64,000 nt of DNA, taken from Branchiostoma lanceolatum (lineage: Eukaryota; Chordata; Leptocardii; Amphioxiformes; Branchiostomatidae). Under the pieces are notes generated by a model. The model was not told where the DNA came from. It was given only the letters and a program-made list of their open reading frames with translations, and did no database searches. The DNA lies in contig NC_089727.1 of NCBI RefSeq assembly GCF_035083965.1, forward strand, positions 4,035,501 to 4,099,500. Direction: 5' to 3'. Position numbers and translations under genes: made by a program. Positions 11,113 through 22,536 of this stretch are shown piece by piece. Each line of letters begins with the position of its first letter. The first letter of the stretch is position 1.

Positions 11113-13439
11113 CACGCCATCTCCGTGGTCTGAAAGGTACAGGTGAGGAGATCAGACGACACGGCAGCCGACCTTACAAGTCTTTTCCAGTCCTCACTGA
11201 GGGCTGGCCGCTACCATTTCTTCATGGGGGTGTTTTTGTATACCGTTAAAAAGCGAACTGGGGATGCCATCCTCCGCCGTTCCCACTGGCTCTCCCCTTT
11301 TCGCTATCTTAAACCAAGATTGACCTGATTGCAGTTGCAGAGTGATATATGAACAGGGCACGATAACATCATATTGAGTATCTCTGTCTTGGTATTGGCT
11401 TGTCCCCAGTCGCCCTCTCCCTCCGCTCTACAGTACCGAGGCCTTGGCCCCGCAGGTGAACCAAAGATAAACATTCACGCAGAAAATCACTGGCGTAAAA
11501 ACAGATCGTGCTACGGACGTGTTTACGTTTGACCCCACTGGCACAAAGCGTAATCCTCCCAACAGAGCCCGCTAATACCAGAGGACTTTGATTGCTTGGG
11601 AATTGGGAGACCGTGGCCCTACAGATCTTGCACCAATATTCCATGGGAACTTGGAAGGAATCCAGCGTCTAAAACCTGTCTGATTCTGTAGGGAGGTGAT
11701 GGAAAGCTTCTCCATTAACTTGTAACACCTGGGTTTTACTGTAATACTGACACATAGCGTTACGCTGAACGACAAATCTACGACAGTGAATTGACAATAT
11801 TCATAATTACTTGAGAAACTGTCAAAATTCGGATGTCTTGTGACGGAAAAAGTTGTATTAAAGATAGATCCCTTGTTGGCATGCTAACGTTACAACCTCG
11901 CTGAAAAAATCGTACGTCGTATGTCACCGCGTGACTGTGCCTTTGCATAATCTTCACACAAGTGGTTTGTTTCACGTCAGAGTTCAACAAGTTGATTGTG
12001 AATATCGATCATACATGTTTCCAGTTGTCACTGAGATTGCCACTGCGCATTTCCTTCCCTGAAATCTTTTCCTCAAATGTCAGACTTGTTGAGCGCTTGT
12101 CACCCGGATGGCCCTAACGTTACGTGCGCAGAATAAGCACATACGCCCACTACCTTCAACACAGTACTTCGCAGGTTACTTGTATCAACGCTATACCCAG
12201 TTTCAGTCACCGTATATTGGGGGTGAAGTTATTTCCTAGTCAATCCGAAAAATCCATAACAGAACTATATAATTAGTGGTCGTTTTCAACACAATTCAGT
12301 TCAGTTCGGCTGTCTAGTGACCTTCGTACAAGATATAACGGCAAGTCTGTTGATAAATATGGCCATACATGGTCATGGCGTTCCAAATGTTACAGACAAA
12401 ACGTGCAACAGGTCCCTATATAAAAAGCATTACAAGGAAGAGCCGGCAGAAATATCTGATTTAGTATAACACAGCAGAAGAGGAGACGAACGTTTTGTCA
12501 TGAAAGCCTCTGATATGTTTCTGTCATATCAAACAGCGAATTGTGAAGGCCACGCCCATCGCAACGTTACAGTGCAATGCCAGCTTTGAGATTTGTACCT
12601 ACCGTTTTCAGTTGAGACGGTCGTTCTGCTAGTGTGTCCCTGTTTAGGACAACGGTTCAATATACATCCGCCACCTTAGTTGAACTACAGCCGTCACACG
12701 CCAGCTACCCTGTTCAAAACACACACACAAGGGAAATGTTACAAAACCCGTTCAACATGTAACTACGAATTATTCAAGTGAACCGTCACGATCGCTGGAT
12801 CCCATGGACGCCCAATACAGGTTTCCTTCGGAATAGTCCATCTCAAACGGGAGGGTTGAGACTTTCCTTAGTCAAACTGTGGGTAAAGAAATCCTGAAAT
12901 ACCAATTCTAATGAACTTGAATGTCAAAGGAAATGGTAGATCAAGGTTAAAGTGAAATCGGATGTTAATTTAGGGTGTTAAACTAAAAAAACTGCCTCCT
13001 CTATTTAAGCACGCAGGCAACATGGTACATCCTCAAGCCATATCATCATGAGTGGACTGCTGTACTGTAACAATGGCGAAACTCAAGGCCGCTCGGCACA
13101 AGTGTGTGTGTTTAACGAACAATGCATTCTGTAGAGCAGCACTCAAAAACCCGTTCAACCATTCATCCCTAAACGGTCACTTCAGGGCACTGTCCGAGGT
13201 TCAATTCTGTGGCCCTTCAGACAGAAAACTTACATTTGCTTTATATCTAACTATCTAAGCTATGCTTCCAATATTCAGACGGTACGGTATGACATGTATG
13301 CCCAACCCAACACGTAGCAAAGATCATATCAGTTGTGATCGCGTCGTGATAATCTGGATTTATAAAGTAGATGCGGGCCCCATTATTGTTAACAAGCATA
13401 CCCTCCTCTTAATTGAACCCAGACTAGAACCCGGTAGCA
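11113..13439. other. upstream region of the sulfotransferase, no gene seen
   Basis: This should contain the 5' leader and promoter of the minus-strand sulfotransferase. I see no TATA box at a convincing place. A relative of the MITE at 14833 is visible at about 11268-11305 (CATCCTCCGCCGTTCCCACT). The remainder shows no coding exon and no repeat I can name. Confidence 0.4.
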
Positions 13440-13586
13440 GTACTCTCCAAGCAGAGGTTCGGCTCCGACTGATTTTTGACGTGTTTTTATACGTTTTTGT
13501 CGACGGGCTTTCAATTTTGTCCTGTCTAAAAAAACGCATAAAACACGTCAAAAACCAGCCGGAGCCGAACCTCTGCTTGGAGAGTA
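13440..13586. mobile_element. hAT-like MITE, CTCCAAGCAGA family, copy 2
   Basis: A 147-bp element with termini GTACTCTCCAAGCAGAGGTT and the inverse ending TCTGCTTGGAGAGTA. It is flanked by a perfect 8-bp target duplication, CGGTAGCA (13432-13439 and 13587-13594). The arms continue through CGGCTCCG and TTTTTGACGTGTTTT. This copy best defines the ends of the family. Confidence 0.92.
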
Positions 13587-13789
13587 CGGTAGCAAGGCAA
13601 CAGTGGACACATTGACAGCTATAAGTAGAACTCCGATGACTACTTAACACACCCACGTGTACAGACTCCACTTTCACAGTTGAGTCAGAGTGGTGACCGG
13701 ACGCACCACCCCAAACACAGCTGCAGGTGTAACTGCCCAAAGTATTAAACACTAATGCACCCGGGTATATTCCAGTCTAGTTGGAGGTT

Positions 13790-13957
13790 TAAAGAAGAAA
13801 ATTCTAATTAAATCTATACCACTGGATTACAGAATGAAAATATCAGATGATATCCGACATCTTTCATCATTTTCCATCACTGATGTCGGATGACATCTAA
13901 ACGTCTGACTTTTTTCATTTTGTAATCCAGTGGTACAGATTTAAAATTTTGTTCTTT
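13790..13957. mobile_element. foldback element, TACCACTGGATTAC family
   Basis: The left arm has ACCACTGGATTACA, AATGAAAA and CCGACATC. The right arm has the complements GATGTCGG, TTTTCATTTTGTAATCC and CAGTGGTACAGATTTA. It is an imperfect hairpin of about 170 bp with no coding capacity. Confidence 0.75.
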
Positions 13958-14832
13958 GATATTTCCTGGGTGACTAATATTCAGTCAAACGTACAGTCGA
14001 GGTATAGTCGAGGTATAGTTTTGAACGCTACATCGGAAACCAGCCGGTTGCATGACTCTAGCGTAATTTTCAGTATTCCACCACAAAAGGAAGGAATATT
14101 CCACGGCATTTGCATTATTCCTGTATCCGTGTGTTTGTCTCTGGATCAGCAATTACAGGAGCGCTGTACCTCCAGACATCATCCTGTTATCTGTCTTTAT
14201 TTTCACCCAGAAACGTCTGACAGGATCCAGAAATCAATACTTTTCTCCCGGGTCCGGAGGGAGGCTATTTCACGGCATACATCAAAACTGATTAGCCGAT
14301 GATGCAGTGAGGAATAGCATAAGCTACTACACCTCCGACGCTGGTGAAAATGCGCAAGCCCTGTTTTCGAATTCCACCTGAAAGATATACTCTTATATTG
14401 AACGCCAGCCGAAAGCAAACAAGAAGAATATCTAGCTTGGAGCAAATCATCTCCCTCTGGGCTTGCCGTTGCCACGCTCTCAGCAGAAGTAACCGTTTAT
14501 TAGGAATTCCCAAATGCAATGTAATCCGTTCGTTGTACCATTGTCATTGCAAGGTAATTGTATAGAAAACCCGTTGCAGTACATACAGCATGTAAGGTAC
14601 GGTATGCAAAGTGTCGATCTTAATCAAATGAAAATCATTAGCGACCGTTATCTGGGTTAATGATCACTTATCTCCATCTCTGTCAATCGCCATCCGTGAA
14701 TAGTTTCATCAGGTCGGAACGTGTGCGTACGTAGATCACAGGATAAAGGAGTTCTATTGTACACAGGCAGACAAGGAAGATAAACCAAGGAGATTTTGAT
14801 AAACCGAACCAAACCAAAAGGGAAATAAGTTA

Positions 14833-14953
14833 GCCTGAGTACCATCCTCCGCAGTGGCCGCTGGCTCAATGCTTTTTGCTTGCTAACTGCGTGGTTAGCA
14901 AGCGAAAAGTATTGAGCCAGCGGTCACTACGGAGGATGGTACTCAGGTTAGTT
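14833..14953. mobile_element. 121-bp MITE with perfect 8-bp target duplication
   Basis: A near-perfect hairpin: GAGTACCATCCTCCGCAGTG on the left, with the complement on the right, and AGCAAGCGAAAAGTATTGAG inside. The flanks ATAAGTTA at 14825-14832 and 14954-14961 are identical. Related broken copies lie near 2833, 11268 and 25080. Confidence 0.9.
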
Positions 14954-15211
14954 ATAAGTTATGACAACAGTGCAAAAACATCTGGAGAAATTAAACTGCT
15001 CGCAACTATTAATTCATTAATCGATAGACTCGCTGAAATTTTCGACTGAATCGCTGAGTCCTCATCAGCTATCTGACCCATTTGCTCTGGACACAAGACT
15101 ATATGCACGTGTTACGTCACAATGGGTCAAAGGTTGTTGGAAGTCGATGTCGCCCCCCGTCCCGGTTAAGAGAAGGTTTGTGCGCCCTGATGTAGGCAGC
15201 AACTTTTGCTC

Positions 15212-15372
15212 TGTTGTTATTCTATGCAAATATTTGTTGTTATTCTATGCAAATATTTGTTGTTATTCTAGGCAAATATTTATTGTTATTCTAGGCAAAT
15301 ATTTGTTGTTATTCTAGGCAAATATGCGTTGTTATTCAAGGCAAGTATGTGTTGTTATTCTAAGCAAATATT
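15212..15372 (+). repeat. 23-bp minisatellite, seven copies
   Basis: Seven units of exactly 23 bp (starting 15212, 15235, 15258, 15281, 15304, 15327, 15350) with consensus TGTTGTTATTCTAGGCAAAT followed by ATT. Copies differ by one to four bases. Each contains an octamer-like ATGCAAAT or its variant. Confidence 0.95.
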
Positions 15373-16362
15373 TCCGTACCAGTACTTTTTGTGGTACGGA
15401 ATCCCTCATCTGTGTTCGACTTCTATTTCAAATTGACCACAGACCTACAGTAGCCACAGATGTATCGGTGTGCTTGTGAGCCTTCACAGACGACCTAACA
15501 GGTTTAGTGCCAATACGTCTAAGCTTGACAGACGTCTCATCACTGCAGTGCAGTATACTCACTCTTCAATCTTACTCCTGAGACCTCAGAGGTCGGCAGT
15601 TTCTTAAGGAACTCTTGAGGAAAGGCTCCTCTTCTTCAAATCGATTCCGTGATTTCTCCAGAGGCGTTGGTCCATAGATTTAAAGACGCGTCAATAGGTC
15701 TGTCCGCCGGCGTGAATTAAGATTTATAAGAAAGAAGTCCATCACACTGCGGTAACTCCTGATCGATCTGGGGCCAGATATACCTGAGGTATTCACGCAA
15801 TGGTGTAGGTAAGGCCACAACATGTACATCATTTGCTATCCTAATGCTAATCCGACGTAGAACTCAAGCGAAGGGATCAGTCAAGACGATAACAAAGGAC
15901 TGGGAGCCGGAGGAAAACTTCAATCTGACTGCATTCACTGTTTGAGACTGAGTGCAATGTTGAGTTTAGCAACGCCGTTTCTCTGTATTCCGAAGATCTT
16001 AAACTTTAATCAAGCTGGGAGTCGGCAGAAAACTTGACTTTGACCATATTCAGTGTTTCTTTGAAAGTACATGTGCCGAGGAACAGACTGTCCTCTTTGA
16101 CTGATGAGACCGTTTTCATGTAGAGTTGAGCATTATCTTTTCTTTCTCACCCGAGGACTTTGATCAAGTTTGTGCATGGCCTGTCCTGAATCTGAGTACA
16201 TGCATATTCACCATTGTTCACTGCTTACGCGTGCCAAGAAACAGACTCTCCCCTTTGACTGAGACTGTTTTAGCATTATCGTTTCTCTGTAATCCAAGGA
16301 CTTTGATCAAGTTTGTGGATGTCCCGAGGCGGTGCATGTTGGTGCAGGTGCTGGCGGGCAGC
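15373..16362. other. spacer, no gene seen
   Basis: No exon recognised. Loosely repeated phrases such as CCGAGGACTTTGATCAAGTT (near 16149 and, diverged, near 16295) and GAAACAGACTCTCC suggest a degraded tandem repeat between about 15890 and 16330. Confidence 0.35.
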
Positions 16363-16668
16363 CAAAGGTAAAAATTCCCCGACTGCATCCCGACCCAGAG
16401 ATCACCTCTCTCAACAACGATAACATCAACGCAGCGGCATGCAGGCCGCGTATGATCTCCAAGCAGATGTAGGGTTCGGCTCCGTGTGGTTTTACGCGTT
16501 TCCGAGGAGGCAAACCGCGTTTCATACCGTCGTTGCTTTTTGGAACGCTCGCTTTTTTACGACAGCCAAAGGTAAAAATTCCCGACTGCATCCCGACAAA
16601 CAGATCACCTCTCTCAACAACGATAACATGAACTCAGCTGGCCATGAATAATCTCCAAGCAGATACGG
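16363..16668 (+). repeat. duplicated transposon end, about 105 bp twice
   Basis: AAAGGTAAAAATTCC followed by CGACTGCATCCCGAC, ATCACCTCTCTCAACAACG and ending ATCTCCAAGCAGAT occurs at 16363-16467 and again at 16567-16665. The second copy ends in the same CTCCAAGCAGA terminus. This looks like two partly overlapping insertions of the same element family. Confidence 0.75.
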
Positions 16669-16952
16669 GGTGCACAAACTCCCTTGCCCATTAGAGACCG
16701 TTGGCGGTGGACTATTTAAAGCTAACAAGACTGGATTCCAGACTAGAATCAACGTCTCCGTCTCCCCCCCCTCTCTCTCTCTCTCTCTCCCTCACTCTCT
16801 CTCTCCCTCTCACTCCCTCTCTCTCTCCCTCTCCTCTCTCTCTCTCTCTCTCCCTCTCTCTCCCTCTCTCTGTAGCAAAGCAAAATCGTGACCGGAACCG
16901 GGAGTTCGAGAAGGGCATTACAAATTTGCCTTTCTACATCTGCTTGGAGATT
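16651..16952. repeat. element bounded by CTCCAAGCAGA termini, filled by (CT)n
   Basis: The left end AATCTCCAAGCAGATA (16650) and right end CATCTGCTTGGAGATTA (16936) face each other. Most of the interior, 16766-16872, is a (CT)n microsatellite. Whether the two ends belong to one insertion is inference. Confidence 0.55.
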
Positions 16953-17045
16953 ACGTATTAAATTACTCAAACATTCCCGGGTCTCGGTGTGTCACCCCAC
17001 CCCCTCCCCGGTCCCTCTCCTGACTTATCGAACGTGACAGTTCCA

Positions 17046-17368
17046 CGGTTTTTCGCGGTCCTGGGTCACTGGGTCAGGCGGCGACAACATACACACAGCT
17101 ACCCATGTGTTTCGTCTAAAACCTATGTTTACCACCATTCTTCAAGAAAGAAAACTTCAACCACAGAAAATTCAATTCAAAATGGAAAATGTACAAGCTA
17201 AGCCGGTTTCCGCGGTCTTTGGTCACTGGGCCAACAGGCGGCGACAACATACACACAAAATACCCATGTGTATCGTCTAAAACATATGTACCACCATTCT
17301 TCAAGGAAGAAAATTGCAACCACTGAAAATCCAATTCAGCTCAAAATGGAAAATGTACATGCTAAGCC
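17046..17368 (+). repeat. two-copy tandem repeat of about 160 bp
   Basis: Units 17046-17203 and 17204-17368 share TGGTCACTGGG-type starts, GGCGGCGACAACATACACAC, TACCCATGTGT, CGTCTAAAAC, ACCACCATTCTTCAAG and AATGGAAAATGTAC. There is no coding capacity. Confidence 0.9.
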
Positions 17369-18237
17369 AGGCCTAATAGGCCGGGTCTCAGTCTCACACA
17401 AAACATTGAAGTGATGATATTTACCGAAGTGAAATTAGCATTTTGCTCAGACAAAAAGCCTCCATGGTACTGAAAATCTGCTTGGCTGTTATCTCAGTCG
17501 AGTCGACAAAACGTCGTGTAGGCATAGTCGTCTGGTATGCGGCTCTAAGGTTGCCCTAGCAAGGGTTATGCCGTCTCTGTTATCCCTATGTTTACTGTGT
17601 GAACAGTAATAGATGCCGTAGAGTGGGCACAACGAAAACGCTTTTCTGGAACAACCAAAAACACAGAGAGCTATTAATGTTTTTTCCAGATTTCTTTTGG
17701 AGCAAGCAATGAGAAAATTCCATTTTACATGAAGTTCGTGTTCATGCTCTATGATGTCCGTTACATGTTCCGGATTGTCGAATCAGCCAAGCACTTCAAA
17801 GCGGTCCGTCTTTCACCTCACCTTAATGAATTGAAAGGACGTGAATAAGTTTTCAATCTTAATGAGCGTGAGAATTTCATGGGGTTAGGTTACATCTTTA
17901 GATCTACATCTTTGCTACATCAGTGTCGCACCGTCTTGTACATCATGTGCAAGCCGGCTACAACTCCAACACTTACCCGACGTGTAAGATAACTTAAATG
18001 CTGGGTGCCGTTTTGAGAGCTCCACTAATGTATACATCATGATAAAGGGTACAGAATACTACAGATGCAACGAAGCTAAAAAAATCTAACCTCTTCGACC
18101 TCTGGTGAACCCTTTGATGAAGTAATCAAGCTATTTACACCCCCCCCCCCCAAGAGTCGGTGTTTAACTGTGTCAGTACATTTGTAACGGTCCAAAGACC
18201 GCAGTGGGTCAGTTGTGGTCACTCTTAGGTCCATTCA
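17369..18237. other. spacer, no gene seen
   Basis: No exon or repeat recognised except a poly-C run of about 10 at 18138-18150 and a solitary AATCTGCTTGG near 17475. Confidence 0.3.
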
Positions 18238-19210
18238 CTGACTTCAGGGATTGCCTATATGTTTACACAGCACCGGAAGGCTGTCGACAGTGTATGTAAT
18301 GTGGCAAGAAAAAGAAAGGTTTTAGAAAAGCGTGAAGGAAACTGTAGATTGAAAATACTTGAAATTTTCTCGTGAATCTCTTCTATGATTGCCCAAACGA
18401 TTCCTAGGAACGTCAAAGTATCAACCCAGGCTAGTTCTTTAAAAGACTTGACTGACGATAAGACGAGACGGCGGTAACCAAGGATCCTTGCACTGACCTA
18501 TTTAATGAGAAATCTCCTCAAACCATTAAAACCATTAATGTTCTAATTCACGATCAAGCGACTCAGCTCAATACGGCTTAGTTCGGAAGATTTGACGCCA
18601 ACACTAACTCAACACCGGAACCATCCTAACGCTCGAGATATTTGGAGATACTTGGATCCCCCTCTCCTTACTTATGCCCTATATCATCGTGCCTGGCCCA
18701 AAGTAGAACAAATATAACGTCCGCATGACTCTGATGGCATCCTATAGAACGCCGTTCAACAACACAGCCAGCCGTGTAAGACTGTCGACACTGAACGATA
18801 TTGTGACAAGAAAATGTTAAACGTACAGAGAAGTGGGGCAATATGGAAACTGTTCCGACCATAAAACGTGCATATGTTCATGTATGCCATGACAAATTCG
18901 GCGAGTAGAGTAGAGTAGAGTAGAGTAGAGTAGAGTAGAGTAGAGTAGAGTAGAGTAGAGTAGAGTAGAGTAGAGTAGAGTAGAGTAGAGTAGAGTAGAG
19001 TAGAGTAGAGTAGAGTAGAATCGAATCAATCTAGGCTACTGGTTCATTTAAAGACAGATAAGACAAGACAGCACTGACCTGCTATGAAACGGAGATCCTA
19101 ATGCCCAGATTCTTTAAGCTAGACACTCTATCCGGACCTTTGCCCTATCATGCCCCAAGTAGAGCAAATAACGTCCGTATACTCAGGTGCCATGCTATAG
19201 AGCGCCGTTA
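18238..19210 (+). repeat. degenerate tandem repeat, period about 495 bp
   Basis: Matching blocks are CTGTCGACA(G/C)TG plus GGCAAGAAAA at 18282 and again at 18780; CAACCCAGGCTAGTTC at 18422 versus CAATCTAGGCTACTGG at 19027; and GCCCTA plus AACGTCCG plus TATAGAACGCCGTT at 18675-18760 versus 19141-19207. The second unit is lengthened by the pentamer array at 18903-19019. Confidence 0.7.
18903..19019 (+). repeat. perfect (TAGAG) pentamer array, about 23 copies
   Basis: 117 bp with no interruption. An equally long array of the complement, (CTCTA), lies 1.8 kb away at 20846-20960. The translation (YSTLL repeats) is an artefact. Confidence 0.98.
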
Positions 19211-19394
19211 GATATTTCACCCCCGCAGATCGTTGGGATAGTGAACACGTGTGGGCAAATACGGGCGCAACAACAGGCAAATATCAGGGAGCCGGCGTCG
19301 ACAAACTCAGCCCCTCGCACCCAACTGTCATTTGTAGATAGGGAAAACATACCGGCATGTACACACTGTAGACAGGCCAAGCAATTAAAAAGTA

Positions 19395-19565
19395 AGGTTT
19401 AGTGCTAACTGTATCACTAGTTTTTATCATTAGAACTATGGTGCAGTACCATAGAAAACGGCTAGGGGGCCCAAAATCTAATCATTTCGAGGTCTAATCG
19501 AGACCTACCCGTACCCACATACCAAATGTCCAAGACAATCCATGAAGGCCTTCTTGAGTCATCGT

Positions 19566-19621
<56 letters not shown>

Positions 19622-19740
19622 ACGCACACGCACACGCACACACTCACACTCACACTCACACGCGCACACACGCACGCACGCACACGCACACACACACACA
19701 CACACGCACACACACACACACGCACGCACGCGCGCACAGA
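19395..19740 (+). repeat. dispersed repeat with (CA)n tail
   Basis: GTGCAGTACCATAG, AGGGGGCCCA, CCCACATACCAAAT and AATCCATGAAGGC...CTTGAGTCAT match, in the same order, the repeat at 52050-52170. Here the 3' end passes into a 175-bp (CA)n/(CG CA)n microsatellite (19566-19740). There it passes into (CAGA)n. The HT and VC repeat frames over it are artefacts. Confidence 0.8.
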
Positions 19741-20059
19741 GTAATCTAGGCTTACCCTCTAGTTCCGGCATGGAGTTTGATACGGTAGCGAATCGCGTAA
19801 GAGAAGACGACAGGTCATACTGATGGTACACTAGAGTTATGAAAAGGCCCGTCACGGTCCGAAGCCCACAACAGACAGCCGACTACACATCGTGTTTTGG
19901 TGAGGTGTACTAACGTTACCCAAGCTAGCTCTAAACATTCCAGAAAGTCGTGGAGGCGTCCGCTGGCACAACTGTCCAATTCCCTTGAGACAGATCTATC
20001 CACAACCCTGTCTAACAAAGAAATAACTGTCTGTGCTCCAGTTGTCGAGAGCTCAATAC

Positions 20060-20256
20060 TACCCTCCAGGCAGAGGTTGGTGGAGAAGATAGTGACCTTT
20101 TTATCATATGCCCCGCCCGTTTTCTGTCGGCAAACTCCACCAAGCTTTCGAGCCTCCGACCTGGAGTAGAGGTTGGTGGAGAGTGCTGACAGAAAACGGG
20201 CGGGGCATATCATAAAAAGGTCACAATCTTCTACACCAACCTCTGCTTGGAGAGTT
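20060..20256. mobile_element. hAT-like MITE, CTCCAAGCAGA family, copy 3 (variant core)
   Basis: Termini ACCCTCCAGGCAGAGGTTGG and the inverse ending CTCTGCTTGGAGAG. The flanks CTCAATAC (20052-20059) and CTCAATAT (20257-20264) fit an 8-bp duplication with one change. The core differs from copies 1 and 2: an inner inverted pair spans GTGACCTTTTTATCATATGC and CCCGCCCGTTTTCTGTC. Confidence 0.85.
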
Positions 20257-20845
20257 CTCAATATTGCCGCCGTCTAGTGCCAGTGAAGGAAAGTTTGTGC
20301 CTTTAGCAGTAATAAACCTCCACCCACCAGAAATGACACAACAGGTGCACCGTTGTGTGGGGAATAGCAAAGAATAAAGACGCTGTAACACACTTTGCAC
20401 AATGTCTTTGCCAATCTATTTTCAGTTAGCCTATACGACATAACGAACCGTCCACTAGCTAGGATGTAACATTTCCCGCCTCTAGCTCTCTACACGAATT
20501 TTGTGCGACTACTGTCTGAAGAGTGTCATCAGTTTGCTGTCGTACGCCTGTCGTATGACGTATGTGACGTATCTAAAGGCAACGTTTGGGTGCCTACCTT
20601 TACGTCGAACTCCTACATGTAAGTCCAGCGCCGGAAGCGTTGAAGGAACGTGCAGCTTTCGATCGGAACACTACCGTACGTCCAGTGATGACGTCACGTG
20701 TTGCTAGGACGCGTCAGAGATGGTCACAACATAGCCTCCACCAGGCCTTTCTACGGTGTTATGGATCGTATAATTAGAGGGAATGTATGAATCGTAGTAA
20801 AAAGGGGAATAACTGGCCAGGAGAGTCAGTCCGCGGGAAGGTTAA

Positions 20846-20960
20846 CTCTACTCTACTCTACTCTACTCTACTCTACTCTACTCTACTCTACTCTACTCTA
20901 CTCTACTCTACTCTACTCTACTCTACTCTACTCTACTCTACTCTACTCTACTCTACTCTA
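20846..20960 (+). repeat. perfect (CTCTA) pentamer array, 23 copies
   Basis: 115 bp, uninterrupted, the reverse complement of the array at 18903. The 100 bp before it (20730-20845: CCACCAGGCC, then AGAGTCAGTCC) is a diverged copy of 4545-4670, so the array sits at the edge of a dispersed repeat. Confidence 0.98.
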
Positions 20961-22248
20961 ACAGTGAACACTTTCAAAAACAGAGCAGAGCATTAGACTG
21001 CCCTCACAAGCCTGGAATCATGATCCAGTAAGGGGATGAGCGGCCTAAATTGGAAGATGACCTTCCTACCTGGCCGAAAGGATCTACTCTACTCTTAATC
21101 CCTCCGATGAGCCTGGCAAATGAAACCCTATGGTGGCCTCTAAACTCTCCTGGCAAAATTATTCTTCCTACGTCCAGCGTAGTTAGTCTAGTAGAGACTG
21201 GTCACAACAGATCCTGTGACGTATCAAACAGTATTTGCAAACGGGGTATGACCCCAATTCGTCCTGCCCCACCCCTCTCTTCCCGCTGTAGAATAGAGTA
21301 TCGCCTTTCTGTTAGACTACTTGTATGTCCTCTCACCTGCCGATCACAGGTACTACGCACATGAGTAAGGATTGGGTAACCGGGACACACCTCCACAACT
21401 CTGGGAAATATAGAGTGACAAGTTTTGACCACACCATTTAACTAATGTAGCATGGGTGCCATCATATTCCAAGGGCTTCCATCAACCAGGCAAATTGAAC
21501 TGTTGCCCCTCTCTAAACCCCACTATATATTCTAGCGTATCTTGTTGAATTACGCAATGCGATATATACTATACTCTATTTACTTTTCCATATCCCAATA
21601 TCCACCTTCAACAAGGCGATGCAATGTGTAACCTCTGATGTGAAAGAAATCAGAGGCTCAGTTCAATACATACTTTGACACGATAGTGACCCCTCATAGT
21701 TCGGACACTATTCTTACGGTATACAGAGAAAAACATCACTGGGTTTTCGTTTGAGCGACTCATACTAGCAGCGTGGCCATGTTGCATATAGCAGATTCTA
21801 GATTCTGAAATGCATTATCAATAATGCAAATGCAACAACAACGTCAAGAGACAACTTACAGTCGTATCCAACCAACGCTAGTAGAGCCTGTCATATTTTG
21901 TGCTATCTATAGACCAGTTGCCCTTTCCAGAACCGTTGGCGTTGTCGTGTACACTTGAAAATGACCCGAGAGCCAGCGATACACTACCAACCGAAGTCAC
22001 CCCGCCTTGACCCGCCTGTTTTAGGTTTCAGATTGATTTAGATTGATTAAGAATTACCTTGTTCGTTCGTTCGTTCGATAGCTATCGGACAGCAGCTTCG
22101 GAATGATAAAAACCTACTATACAAATGATTACGACTGGCGGGTCACAGTCAAAGACGTCTACCATGAAATTAGAATTTCGATCGCGATATCAGATTTGTA
22201 TTGGGAGATTGCCATGCCTGCTGGGGACGTGATGGCAGTATATCACAT
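20961..22248. other. spacer, no gene seen
   Basis: No exon recognised. Minor traces only: CTACTCTACTCTTAA near 21084 and (GTTC)n at 22062-22078. Confidence 0.35.
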
Positions 22249-22536
22249 TTGTACCGTGGCCGACAGATACAATAAGTGAGGGGTGTTGACGCAGCGAAAG
22301 TAGGGGTGTTGATACGTTTATTACGAAACGTCCGATTTTTATCGTAATTTGTCCAGTAGTAATGTTTAAATTGTACCACTCTTGGGGTGTTGATGAACCC
22401 AAAGTAGGGGTGTGTGTGCATCCGAAGTAGATGGGTGCGCACCCAGAGTAGGTATGTGCGCACCCGAAGTAGGGGTACTTTTGTTGGTCCTCCAAAAGTA
22501 GTGTGTTGCTCATTGTACTTGTCGGCCACGGTACAA
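22249..22536. mobile_element. foldback element with internal short repeats
   Basis: Ends TTGTACCGTGGCCGACA and the inverse GTCGGCCACGGTACAA, with ATACAAT beside each. The interior repeats GAAGTAGGGGTGT and GGGTGCGCACCC several times (22278-22487). It lies about 680 bp upstream of the ZNHIT2 start. Confidence 0.75.

Noticed and set aside
16670..16970. Ser-Leu and Arg-Glu rich frames
   Set aside because: They translate the (CT)n tract; no homology-like composition outside it.
19526..19855. Open frames of His-Thr, Val-Cys and Ala-His repeats on both strands
   Set aside because: They are translations of the (CA)n microsatellite in several frames.
18817..20996. YSTLL repeat proteins on both strands
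   Set aside because: Produced by the (TAGAG)/(CTCTA) pentamer arrays.
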